Assembly: GCA_016182845.1 (NCBI GenBank)
Contig: JACPFT010000019.1
Span: 62,001 to 126,000, forward strand
DNA: 64,000 bases
DNA from: Gammaproteobacteria bacterium
GTDB lineage: Bacteria > Pseudomonadota > Gammaproteobacteria > Enterobacterales > Permianibacteraceae
Direction of reading: 5' to 3'
A model generated the notes under the pieces. That model was not told where the DNA came from. It did no database searches and was given only the letters and a program-made list of their open reading frames with translations. Position 1 is the stretch's first letter, and the number at the start of each line of letters is the position of its first letter. Positions 24,329 to 32,235 of the stretch are shown here, in pieces. Position numbers and translations under genes: made by a program.

Positions 24329-25204
24329 TTAGAGATCGTCGCGCAGGATGGTGTCCAGGCCGAAACACTTCTTGCGGCTCTGGTTGTGGGACAGGGGCTC
24401 GCCGCCGGCCATGCGGCTCTTGTCGCTGAACCAGGTCGTGCCCGCGCCGCTCTGGGAGGAGCAGTTCAGGAAGCCGTCGGAGCAGGAGTCCAGCCAGGCC
24501 TGGGTGATCTCCAGGCCCAGGTTCAAGTGATAGCCGCCGCAATAGGAGTCGCCGTCCCAGATCGCGGTCTCCACGTCCGTGCCCACCACGTTCCAGAAGC
24601 CTTTCGGCAGGGCCGGCCGGCCGCCGGTCCCGTAGAGGTTGTTGGCGTTGTAGCTGGCCATCCAGGACTGTTGCTGCTGGCGCACGGCATCGGACTTGTA
24701 GCCCAGCAGCCAGCCCAGGGACTGCTCGAAGATCGTGCCGTTCATGGTCGCGTCGGCCAGCGGCGTGCCCAGGGACGAAGGCGCCAGGGCATTGACCCAG
24801 CGGATCTTGGCGATGATGTTGGGGTAGCGGCTGTCCCAAGTCGGGTTGGACAGGATCCAGCGCATGACATTGCCGCCGTTGGAATGGGTCTGCACCACCA
24901 GATCGGTGATGCCCTTGGTGTTGATGAAGTCGGTGAGCTGTTGGGCCAGGCAGCCGGAGGCCCCGCTATCCCACATGTACTGCGAGAAATCGCAGCGGAT
25001 CACCGTGTAGTTGCCGGAGTTCGGCAGGCCGGAGCGCACGGAGTCGATGAAATCCTGACCCCAGTAGTCCACCGCATCGCCCCTGTGATCGCCCGTGCCG
25101 TGCACAAAGGCGACGCCGGTGACGGCGGCCTGAGCGGTTCCGGCAAAAAGCGGCATGAGCATGCCCGTCAGCGCGAGTGCCGCGCTTTTCTTCGTGAGTT
25201 TCAT
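24329..25204 (-). CDS. Secreted alpha/beta-hydrolase lipase/esterase
   Basis: A 291-aa exported hydrolase. The signal peptide ends at TAQA near residue 22. The mature start VTGVAFVHGTGDHRGD carries the oxyanion HG motif, and the nucleophile serine lies in VVQTHSNGGNVMRWI near residue 102 (H-S-N-G-G in place of the usual G-x-S-x-G). Several cysteines (RCDFSQYMWDSGASGC; SYCGG; SCSDGFLNC) suggest disulfides, as expected for a periplasmic or secreted enzyme. I choose ATG 25204 because a signal peptide starts there and GAGGGG lies about 10 nt upstream. Operon with the DUF4785-like gene. Confidence 0.82.
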   Translation of the reverse strand: MKLTKKSAALALTGMLMPLFAGTAQAAVTGVAFVHGTGDHRGDAVDYWGQDFIDSVRSGLPNSGNYTVIRCDFSQYMWDSGASGCLAQQLTDFINTKGITDLVVQTHSNGGNVMRWILSNPTWDSRYPNIIAKIRWVNALAPSSLGTPLADATMNGTIFEQSLGWLLGYKSDAVRQQQQSWMASYNANNLYGTGGRPALPKGFWNVVGTDVETAIWDGDSYCGGYHLNLGLEITQAWLDSCSDGFLNCSSQSGAGTTWFSDKSRMAGGEPLSHNQSRKKCFGLDTILRDDL

Positions 25205-25601
25205 TGTGTATTGCCCCTCGTCTTGGTTTCGTTGTCGGGGGCCTTCCGGTTGCTTCCGTCCCGGACGGGACTTCGGCGTACGACAGACCGGCGAGGCCGG
25301 CTGTCCATGCGTTAACGCTCCTTGTGGCGACCGCCTAGCTTCTGCCTCGCGCGTGGATGGCGGTGGGCAAAGGTAAGAGGTCACAGGTCAGATGACCGAT
25401 CAGAGGAATAGCACATGCCCGCGTCGGGATTTATACCGATTATGAATATTGTTTATTGGCTTTATGGTCTAGGGGGTTTTGCGGCGCAGCAATTGCCGCA
25501 GGAAGACCCGGGTTGCCGGGTCCCGATTCATGCATAGCTTGCTCACGGGATGGCGCAGCCACGCGAACCCATGAGACGAGCACGCGATGCAAAATGGCCG
25601 T
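25205..25601. other. Intergenic region upstream of the secreted lipase
   Basis: A 397-bp gap. It contains an AT-rich patch (about 25427-25475) that probably carries the minus-strand lipase promoter, and a perfect 7-bp hairpin GACCCGG-GTTG-CCGGGTC at 25505-25522 downstream of the class 3 lipase. The hairpin lacks a T-run. No gene is supported here. Confidence 0.5.
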
Positions 25602-26753
25602 TTAGAGGAAAGGTCGGTGGATGGCGCGGTGGGCTATGCCGTAAATCGTGCAGAGCAGGGTGTCCAGGACCCAACGCAGGAAGGCGACGCTCAGACTCAC
25701 TCCGGCCTGCAGCGGCCGGCCCAGGAAGCGCAGGATGCGTTGCACCAGTTCCCGCAAATAGGCGGCAACCTCGCCGCAGGCGGCGGCGCCCTGGCTGAGC
25801 AGCCAGGCAAGCTTGTCGAGCAGGGTCACCGCGCCGGTCAGTGCGCTGCCGACGACGATATTCAGGGATCTTTTCAACAGCCAGAACAGGGCCTTGTTGA
25901 TCATCTGGAATACCGTGGCGGAGAGCATCAGCACATTGCCGTTGGCGGCATCCAGCCACTGCCTGACCTCGGCCTCCAGGCCCGTAGGATCGGGCTGGCG
26001 GCGCAGGGGACGCCAACTCTCGGCCTTGCTCAGCACATCGCTGTAACGGCCGATGGAATGCGCGCCGGGAGAAATACAAAATCCTTCCCAGGGAAGGGGG
26101 CAGACCGGGGAGAGCAGCGGCGTGTGCGCATAGGGGAAGATCGGGATCATGCCGACCGGATCGGCGGTGTGAAAGACCCGATTGACGCCTTCTTGCCCTA
26201 GTTTCTCGCTTAAATGCCGGGCGAATCCGGTCACGCCGACCCGCGGCGAGCCGAAGGTATAGAGCTGGATCTTGGCGACACTCAATTCGCTTAAATAATC
26301 GGCGGCCAGGGTCGCCAAGGCGCCGCCCAGGCTATGGCCTATGCAGTGGATGGCGCTGGGATTCTTGCCGCGCAAATACTGGTCGATTTGTCCGCGCAGG
26401 GAATTGAAGGTGTCGTTGAATCCCGCATGCACCGGCCAGGCGCTGGGGCCGCGCGCCAAGCCGATATTGCCGTCGGTCAGCCAATCGCGCGCCGTGTCCG
26501 TGCCGCGCAAGACCAGGATGGTTTCTCCGCTGCGGCCCCCCTTGCCTTCGGCGAGATAGCCGAAACCGCTCTCCTGTTTCAGCACCAGCGGCCCGCTGGT
26601 CCCGGTGACGCGCTTGCCCATGCCGATATCGAACAAATCGCCGATGCGCATGCCAGCGGCCTCTCGTTGGGCCGCAAGCATATCCGGTTGTTCCCGGACA
26701 TAGTAGACGTGTTCGGCGAAGCGTGACGACTCGCGGGGGCTGAGGGGATTCAT
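25602..26753 (-). CDS. Class 3 (Lipase_3) lipase-like protein with hydrophobic C-terminus
   Basis: A 383-aa protein. The Lipase_3 domain covers about residues 60-230, with IHCIGHSLGGALATLAADYL (nucleophile elbow GHSLG near residue 140), LYTFGSPRVG and NRVFHTADPVGMIP completing a Ser-Asp-His-type site. No signal peptide is visible. The last third is helical and hydrophobic (IVVGSALTGAVTLLDKLAWLL, then LLCTIYGIAHRAI), a layout seen in contact-dependent or type VI phospholipase effectors. GGAAG lies 5 nt before the ATG. It follows a small exported protein gene by 29 bp on the same strand. An effector/immunity pairing is possible but no vgrG, hcp or paar gene is in the window. Confidence 0.8.
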   Translation of the reverse strand: MNPLSPRESSRFAEHVYYVREQPDMLAAQREAAGMRIGDLFDIGMGKRVTGTSGPLVLKQESGFGYLAEGKGGRSGETILVLRGTDTARDWLTDGNIGLARGPSAWPVHAGFNDTFNSLRGQIDQYLRGKNPSAIHCIGHSLGGALATLAADYLSELSVAKIQLYTFGSPRVGVTGFARHLSEKLGQEGVNRVFHTADPVGMIPIFPYAHTPLLSPVCPLPWEGFCISPGAHSIGRYSDVLSKAESWRPLRRQPDPTGLEAEVRQWLDAANGNVLMLSATVFQMINKALFWLLKRSLNIVVGSALTGAVTLLDKLAWLLSQGAAACGEVAAYLRELVQRILRFLGRPLQAGVSLSVAFLRWVLDTLLCTIYGIAHRAIHRPFL

Positions 26754-26782
26754 AGGGCTTCCATGCTCAATCGGGGATGAGG

Positions 26783-27307
26783 TTATTCGAAATCGCAGCG
26801 GCTGCTCGGACCGAGATCAAGATTCACGCGCATGTCCTGTTCCAGGCGGCAGACGAGGCGCAGCGGGCGTTTTGAACGACCGGCTCTGGCCAGCTCGCTG
26901 TCGAAATCGTAATCCATTTTCATGAATTCCCAGATGTCGTAGCTTTTTCCCTGATGATCGACCTTCATCTTCTGCTCGATGACCGGCTGATGGATCATCA
27001 GCATGCCGAACAGCGTGCGCCCTGTGGCAACCGGGAAATGAAACCGGCCGTCGCTGTCGGCGACAACGGTGTCTTTATAGTTCTTTTCGCCCCAACGCCA
27101 GTAGTACTCGCGCTCGACGGTAGCCCCGGCGGCCGGCTGACCATTAAGCAGTAGTCGGCCATTGACTTCGGAAAATAGGCAAAAGGGTTTACCGAAAACC
27201 GTACCTGGGATCATGTTGGCTCCGAGGAGTAGGACAACAAGGGCGATGCTGCTGAAGGCTAGGCGGCGGTTCATGCGTCGGCTCGTTGCGCGGGAGATGG
27301 AGAGCAT
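26783..27307 (-). CDS. Small exported DUF6795-like protein upstream of the class 3 lipase
   Basis: A 174-aa protein (163 aa if it starts at ATG 27274). It has one N-terminal hydrophobic segment (LAFSSIALVVLLLGANMI) and a mature part with a carboxypeptidase-regulatory-like beta fold: CLFSEVNGRLLLNGQPAAGATV followed by VADSDGRFHFPV. The layout resembles the DUF6795 family. The last codons are Cys-rich/acidic (SSRCDFE). It precedes the lipase gene by 29 bp. Its size, export signal and tight pairing with a lipase would suit an immunity or anchoring role; neither is demonstrated. Confidence 0.7.
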   Translation of the reverse strand: MLSISRATSRRMNRRLAFSSIALVVLLLGANMIPGTVFGKPFCLFSEVNGRLLLNGQPAAGATVEREYYWRWGEKNYKDTVVADSDGRFHFPVATGRTLFGMLMIHQPVIEQKMKVDHQGKSYDIWEFMKMDYDFDSELARAGRSKRPLRLVCRLEQDMRVNLDLGPSSRCDFE

Positions 27308-27389
27308 AGCCTATGCCCTGGCCGCCAGGATGTGAACCCACTGGCAGGATAGGTGTGAACAACTAGGCGGTTCGGCGAGGCGCGGCGAT

Positions 27390-28049
27390 TTAAATCAAGC
27401 CCTGATCGATAGCCTTCAACACCGCCCGCGTCCGGTCGCGCACTCCCAGCTTGGCGAGGATATTGGATACGTGGTTCTTCACCGTGCCCTCGGCCAGTTC
27501 CAGGGCGCGGGCGATTTCCTTGTTGGCATAGCCGCCGGAGAGCAGGCGCAGGATCTCGGTCTCCCGCTCCGACAGGGCGTCGGGGGCGGCCGGGGCGGTG
27601 GCGGGCGTGGGGTTGGCCAGCTGCTGGACGATGCGCAGGGTCAGGCTGGGCTGGACCAGGCTGCCGCCGGTCTTGACGGTCTCGATGGCCTCCACCAGCT
27701 GGTCCAGGGACACGTCCTTGAGCAGGTAGCCGCGCGCCCCGGCGGCGAGGCCCTGCAGCACCAGCTCGTGGTCGTCGAAGGTGGTGAGGATCAGGGTGGG
27801 CGGCAGGCTGCCGGCGGCGCGCAGGGCGGCGATGGCGTCCAGGCCGGAGAGGACGGGCATGCGGATGTCCATGAGCACGACCTCGGCGCCGCTGCCGGGG
27901 ATGCGCGCCACGGCTTCACGACCGTCGCCGGCCTCGCCGACCACGTCGATCCGATCGGAGAGGGACAACAGGGTCTTGATGCCCTCGCGCACCAGGGTCT
28001 GATCGTCGGCTAAGAACACTTTTATTGGATTGGCCTTGATGCGGCTCAT
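27390..28049 (-). CDS. NarL/FixJ-family response regulator
   Basis: A 219-aa two-component regulator. The receiver domain (about residues 8-125) contains the acidic pocket FLADDQ and the phospho-acceptor aspartate in VVLMDIRMPVLSG near residue 60. The LuxR-type helix-turn-helix at about 150-215 reads LSERETEILRLLSGGYANKE then GTVKNHVSNILAKL. The start codon overlaps the histidine kinase stop (4 bp), so the pair is translationally coupled. Target genes are unknown; the divergent membrane-protein gene at 29329 is a natural candidate. Confidence 0.94.
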   Translation of the reverse strand: MSRIKANPIKVFLADDQTLVREGIKTLLSLSDRIDVVGEAGDGREAVARIPGSGAEVVLMDIRMPVLSGLDAIAALRAAGSLPPTLILTTFDDHELVLQGLAAGARGYLLKDVSLDQLVEAIETVKTGGSLVQPSLTLRIVQQLANPTPATAPAAPDALSERETEILRLLSGGYANKEIARALELAEGTVKNHVSNILAKLGVRDRTRAVLKAIDQGLI

Positions 28050-29185
28050 GCCCGGCGCTCCGGCAGGTTCAGGCGCAGGCGGAAACCGTCCGTCCCGTCG
28101 ATGGCCAGGCTGCCGCCCAGGGCGCCCAGCCGCTCGCGCAGGCCGCGCAGGCCATTGCCTTCCCGGAACTCGCCTCCCTTGGCGCCCCGGCCGTTGTCAC
28201 TGGCCTTGAGCACGAGCTCCGCACCCTGCCGTTCCAGGATCAGATCCAGGCGGCTGGCATCGCCATGGCGCAGGGCATTGGTGATGATCTCCTGGGCGGC
28301 GCGCAACAGGGTCTCGGCGGCCTGGGCATCGTCCAGGCTCAGGGCCTCGGGCAGTTCCAGGTGTATGGCTAGGCGCGGCGCGTCGGCCACCAGGGCGCGC
28401 AGGGCCGCGCCCAGGTCGATGCCGCCTTCCTCGCGCAGCTCGCTGACCGTCTCGCGCACATCGGCGAGCAGCAGCTTGGCCAGCTGCCGGGCCTTGTCGA
28501 CCTGTGCCCTGGCCTCGCCCTCGGACAATCGGCTGGCGATCTCCAGCTGGATGGAGAGGGCGGTCAGGTGATGGCCCAGGGTGTCGTGCAGATCCCTGGC
28601 GATGCGCAGGCGTTCGCCCTGGGCCGCGCTGTCGGCGAGCAGATGTTGGGTGGCCTTCAACTCGCTATTGAGCAGGCTCAAGGCCTCGCGGCCCTCCTGC
28701 TCGCGGGCGGCGCCATGGGTCGCGAATAGGGCGAAGAGCATGAAACTCAGGTAGATGAGGCTGGTGACGAGCGGATCGCTGCTCTGCCAGTAGAGCCGCG
28801 CGGCCAGGTAGTGCAACAGGAAATACGCGACGACGGTCACCACGCAGGCGCGCAGGGAGAAGAACCAGGGCATCTGCGACACGGCGATGATGGCGAGGAT
28901 GCTCACCAGGCCGTTGTCGCCAAGGGGCAGGAGGGCGAGGGCGGCGAGGCCCTGAAGACCCAGGCCGGCCAGGCGCAGGCGGTGGTCGTGGCGGGGAAAG
29001 AGGCCCGGATAGCTGCCGACCAGGAAGCCGGCCAGGAACAGAGCGCAGAGCAGGACGCTGGGGAGACGCGTGCCAGGGAGCTGCCACAGACTCCAGGCCA
29101 CCAGGCCCCAGGCCAGGATGCCCACGGCCTGCAGCAGATACAGGCGGGCGGGCGGCTGGTGGGGAGGGTGGGCGCTCTCGGTCAT
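28046..29185 (-). CDS. DesK/NarX-type sensor histidine kinase (HisKA_3)
   Basis: A 379-aa membrane kinase. About six hydrophobic segments occupy residues 20-175. The HisKA_3 dimerisation box RIARDLHDTLGHHLTALS near residue 205 carries the phospho-accepting histidine. The ATPase follows, with an N box (AAQEIITNALRHG) and glycine boxes (KASDNGRGAKG, GNGLRGLRERL). There is no large periplasmic domain, so it probably senses a membrane property or a small hydrophobic signal. I use the ATG at 29185; an in-frame ATG at 29227 exists but neither has a strong ribosome site. Cognate regulator immediately downstream. Confidence 0.92.
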   Translation of the reverse strand: MTESAHPPHQPPARLYLLQAVGILAWGLVAWSLWQLPGTRLPSVLLCALFLAGFLVGSYPGLFPRHDHRLRLAGLGLQGLAALALLPLGDNGLVSILAIIAVSQMPWFFSLRACVVTVVAYFLLHYLAARLYWQSSDPLVTSLIYLSFMLFALFATHGAAREQEGREALSLLNSELKATQHLLADSAAQGERLRIARDLHDTLGHHLTALSIQLEIASRLSEGEARAQVDKARQLAKLLLADVRETVSELREEGGIDLGAALRALVADAPRLAIHLELPEALSLDDAQAAETLLRAAQEIITNALRHGDASRLDLILERQGAELVLKASDNGRGAKGGEFREGNGLRGLRERLGALGGSLAIDGTDGFRLRLNLPERRA

Positions 29186-29328
29186 GGCGGCAGTATGGCA
29201 TGCCCTCCCGCCCCCGCCATAGGCCAAAAGTCATGGTCACTCGCCGTGACCTGTGGCACTGGGGCGGTCGGTCGCAGGGGCCTAGGCTCAGCTCCATGGA
29301 CCCCATCCGGGTCCGCAAGGAGCACATC

Positions 29329-30129
29329 ATGAGCTTTATCTACGACACGAATTTCCTGTACCAGTCGTTCTGGATCCTGCACATCCTGGGCGGCGCGGCC
29401 GGCCTCATCACCTTCTGGCTGCCGGTGGCGTTTCGCAAGGGCAGTCCCCGCCACAAGCAGACCGGGACCTGGTTCGTCTGGGGCATGACCGCCGCCGGCC
29501 TGACCGGCCTCGCCATGAGCAGCTGGTGGCTTTATGAGCCCATGCTGCGTCTGGCCCGCGAAGTCCAGCCGCTGGCCCACCCGGAGCGCGCCTATCTGCA
29601 GGTGCGCCTGGCCGGCGGCTTCCTGGGCGTGCTGTCCCTGCTGCTGCTCGCCAATCTGCGCCATGGCGTCCTGGTGCTGCGCGCCAAGCAGGACCGCGCC
29701 CTGCTGCGCCGGCCGGCCCATCTGGCCCTGCAGGGCTCCATGGCCCTGGCCAGCCTGGTCGCCGTCCTCGTCGGCTGGCGCTATCAGCACACCCTGATGC
29801 AGGTCTTCGGCGGCATCGGCCTGTTCAGTGCCTTCAACACCCTGCGCTATTGCTTCAAGGCCCAGCTGTCCAGCCGCGAATGGTGGATCGAGCATCTGTC
29901 CATGCTCATCACCTGCGGCATCGCCGCCCATTCCGCCTTCTTCGTGTTCGGCGCCAGCCGCGTCATCGGCCAGCTCTTCACCGGCAGCTGGCAGCTGGTT
30001 CCCTGGCTGGCGCCCACGGTGATCGGCGTGCCCGCCATCATCCTGGCCAGCCGCCACTACCGGCGCAAGTTCGGCGCGGCGAGCACGCCGGCGGTGGTGA
30101 AGTCCGTGGCCTTGCCGCAAGAGATTTAA
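29329..30129 (+). CDS. Multi-pass membrane protein, DUF2306-like
   Basis: A 266-aa integral membrane protein with about seven hydrophobic segments. The opening FWILHILGGAAGLITFWLP then RKGSPRHKQTGTWFVWGM resembles DUF2306-type proteins (a histidine in the first helix, then a basic loop and H-x-x-x-G). AAGGAG lies 6 nt before the ATG. It is transcribed divergently from the kinase/regulator pair, which often control such a neighbour. Function unknown. Confidence 0.75.
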   Translation: MSFIYDTNFLYQSFWILHILGGAAGLITFWLPVAFRKGSPRHKQTGTWFVWGMTAAGLTGLAMSSWWLYEPMLRLAREVQPLAHPERAYLQVRLAGGFLGVLSLLLLANLRHGVLVLRAKQDRALLRRPAHLALQGSMALASLVAVLVGWRYQHTLMQVFGGIGLFSAFNTLRYCFKAQLSSREWWIEHLSMLITCGIAAHSAFFVFGASRVIGQLFTGSWQLVPWLAPTVIGVPAIILASRHYRRKFGAASTPAVVKSVALPQEI

Positions 30130-30274
30130 CCGCCAAGGCGCGGAGGACGCCAAGGCGTGAAGAGAGTGAATGAAGAGGGGACGAAGGGGAAGACTGTTAA
30201 TAGCCCGTCATACCCGCGAAGGCGGGGACGACGGTTGGTTTTTACTCTGCGCCTTTGCGCCTTGGCGGTTCGTC
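30127..30274. repeat. MITE-like composite repeat, copy 1 (CCGCCAAGGCGC ends)
   Basis: The left end AACCGCCAAGGCGCGGAGGA and the right end TGCGCCTTTGCGCCTTGGCG are inverted copies of one another. Between them lies the palindromic segment CGTCATACCCGCGAAGGCG. A second composite with the same terminal and inner segments is at 52352-52611. There is no open reading frame of its own. Confidence 0.75.
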
Positions 30275-30727
30275 TTATTCCAGGTCCGGCGCGCACTCCA
30301 GCCAGATCGTCACCGGTCCGTCGTTGAGCAGGGACACCTTCATATCGGCGCCGAAGCGTCCGGCGCCGACCGCCCCATGCCGGCGGCGTGCCTCCGCCAG
30401 GAAGACCTCGTAGAGCCGCTCGCCGTCCTCGGGCGGCGCGGCGGGCGTGAAGCTGGGGCGCATGCCCTTCTTGGTGTCGGCGGCCAGGGTGAATTGGGAG
30501 ATCACCAGGAGGCCGCCGCCGGTGTCGGTCAGGGAGTCGTTCATCTTGCCCGCCGCGTCGCAGAACACCCGGTAGCCGAGCACGCGCTCCACCAGGCGCC
30601 GGGCCTGTGCCTCCGTATCGCCGCGCTCCACGGCGAGAAAGACCAGGAGGCCGGGGCCGATGGCGGCCAGGATTTCGCCGTCCACGACCACCGAGGCATG
30701 GGCGACGCGCTGCAACAGGGCTTTCAT
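30275..30727 (-). CDS. dtd: D-aminoacyl-tRNA deacylase
   Basis: A 150-aa enzyme that hydrolyses D-amino acids wrongly attached to tRNA, protecting translation. The family signatures are all present: [19 protein letters not shown] at the start, the [17 protein letters not shown] active-site loop near residue 80, and the C-terminal [10 protein letters not shown] containing the Gly-cis-Pro motif. Length is standard. It overlaps the upstream gene by 4 bp and sits in a minus-strand run with prolyl aminopeptidase, an arrangement suggestive of peptide and amino-acid housekeeping. Confidence 0.96.
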   Translation of the reverse strand: MKALLQRVAHASVVVDGEILAAIGPGLLVFLAVERGDTEAQARRLVERVLGYRVFCDAAGKMNDSLTDTGGGLLVISQFTLAADTKKGMRPSFTPAAPPEDGERLYEVFLAEARRRHGAVGAGRFGADMKVSLLNDGPVTIWLECAPDLE

Positions 30728-31113
30728 GGGCTCTCGGCATCCCTGACGCTCACCAGCCAGGCGCGGGCCTCGGCCTCGTCGTCGAACAAGCGGGTGGGGT
30801 AGGGCGGGGGCCGGTACCAGAGCAGCATCTTGGCCAAGTGGACGGCCAGGAAGGAGCGGGTGACCAGGGCCAGGGCGCGGGTCAGGGAAACCACCTCCTG
30901 GCTGGACATATAGTCCTCCACCTCGCGGCTGGTGCTAGGCGAGCCCTCGCCGCAGACCATGAGCAGATGCGGGCGCGCATCCGCCTCCAGGCGCCGGGCA
31001 TGGACTTGCTTGAGCAGGTCCACGGTCAGGCGCGCATGGGGCACGAAGTGCACGGCGAAGATGCCGTCTTGATAGTCCATGGCCGGTAGGGTCGGGGGGA
31101 TCGCTTGGCTCAC
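30724..31113 (-). CDS. Small uncharacterised protein (DUF7793/SpoIIAA-like), paralogue of 14679-15080
   Basis: A 129-aa soluble protein, probably starting at GTG 31113, 1 nt after the pip stop codon; ATG 31080 is the alternative. The pattern parallels the product at 14679-15080: strand pair ([20 protein letters not shown]), [21 protein letters not shown], helix [24 protein letters not shown], then [10 protein letters not shown]. The shared ALVTRS...AKLFLMY/AKMLLWY segment is the clearest link. It is wedged between pip and dtd with overlaps on the dtd side, so it is translated with them. Function unknown. Confidence 0.75.
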   Translation of the reverse strand: MSQAIPPTLPAMDYQDGIFAVHFVPHARLTVDLLKQVHARRLEADARPHLLMVCGEGSPSTSREVEDYMSSQEVVSLTRALALVTRSFLAVHLAKMLLWYRPPPYPTRLFDDEAEARAWLVSVRDAESP

Positions 31114-31114
31114 G

Positions 31115-32062
31115 TCAGATCCGGCGCAGGATGCTCATCGTGGCTCGCACCAGGGCGGCGGTGATGCCCGGCTCGAAGGCGGAATGGCTGGCCGCCGGCA
31201 CGATCTGCAGCTCCGAGCCCGGCCAGGCCTGGTGCAGGGTCCAGGCATTCTCCAGCGGGCAGATCAGATCGTAGCGGCCATGGACGATGATGCCGGGGAT
31301 ATGCTGGATTTTGGCCATGTCCTCCAGTAGCTGATTGGGCCGCAAAAAGCCCTTGTTGACGAAATAATGGTTCTCGATGCGCGCCATGGCCAGGGCCGTG
31401 TGGGCGTCCTGCATGGCGATCTCGTCCCGTGGGTCGCAGTGCAGCTTGAAACAGCGCCCCTCCCACAGCGACCAGGCCTTGGCGGCCGTGAGCCGGGCCA
31501 GCTCGTTGCCGCCGGTCAGGCGGCGGTGGTAGGCCATGAGCAGATCGTCCCGCTCCGCCTCCGGTATGGGCCTGAGGAAATCCTCCCAGTAATCCGGGTA
31601 CACGAGACTCGCGCCATGTTGATAGAACCAGCGGATCTCGCTGTCGCGCATCAGGAAGATGCCGCGCAGGATGAGGCCCATGACCCGCTCGGCATGGGCC
31701 TGGGCATAGGCCAGGGCGAGGGTCGAGCCCCAGGAGCCGCCGAACACGACCCAGCGCTTGATGCCCAGGAACTCGCGGATGCGCTCGATATCGGCGACCA
31801 GGGCCTGGGTGGTATTGCCCTCCAGCTCCGCATGGGGCGTGGACTGGCCCGAGCCGCGCTGATCGAAGAGCACGATGCGGTAGACCGTGGGATCGAAGAA
31901 GCGCCGGTGCTCCGGCGACAGGCCGCCGCCGGGCCCGCCATGCAGGAACACCACCGGCACCCCGTCCGGATCGCCGCATTCCTCGATGTACAGCTGGTGA
32001 GGCGCATCCACCGCCAGGCGATGGACGGCATAAGGCTGGATCTCGGGGTAGAGGGTGTGCAT
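31115..32062 (-). CDS. pip: Prolyl aminopeptidase (proline iminopeptidase)
   Basis: A 315-aa alpha/beta hydrolase (family S33) that removes N-terminal proline from peptides. It shows the oxyanion strand VVFLHGGPGGGLSPEHRRFF, YRIVLFDQRGSGQSTPH, the nucleophile elbow VVFGGSWGSTLALAYAQ near residue 108, and the late aspartate/histidine segments (IVHGRYDLICP; ASHSAFEPG). AGGA lies 6 nt before the ATG at 32062; longer in-frame starts lack a ribosome site. Free proline released would feed PutA encoded at 7961-11122, though the genes are far apart. Confidence 0.95.
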   Translation of the reverse strand: MHTLYPEIQPYAVHRLAVDAPHQLYIEECGDPDGVPVVFLHGGPGGGLSPEHRRFFDPTVYRIVLFDQRGSGQSTPHAELEGNTTQALVADIERIREFLGIKRWVVFGGSWGSTLALAYAQAHAERVMGLILRGIFLMRDSEIRWFYQHGASLVYPDYWEDFLRPIPEAERDDLLMAYHRRLTGGNELARLTAAKAWSLWEGRCFKLHCDPRDEIAMQDAHTALAMARIENHYFVNKGFLRPNQLLEDMAKIQHIPGIIVHGRYDLICPLENAWTLHQAWPGSELQIVPAASHSAFEPGITAALVRATMSILRRI

Positions 32063-32235
32063 AGGCGTTCCTGCGGCATGAACGCTCATTAAAGCGCCCG
32101 GCGCTGCGGATAACAAGCCGCGCCGGGCGCGGAAATACCGCTCGTGGTCAAAATCGACCGCTCATCCTGGGCCGCCGGCGAGACTGGGCGATGCCGGGCA
32201 GACTGCACTCCTCAGCCCATCAACCGGAGTTCATC

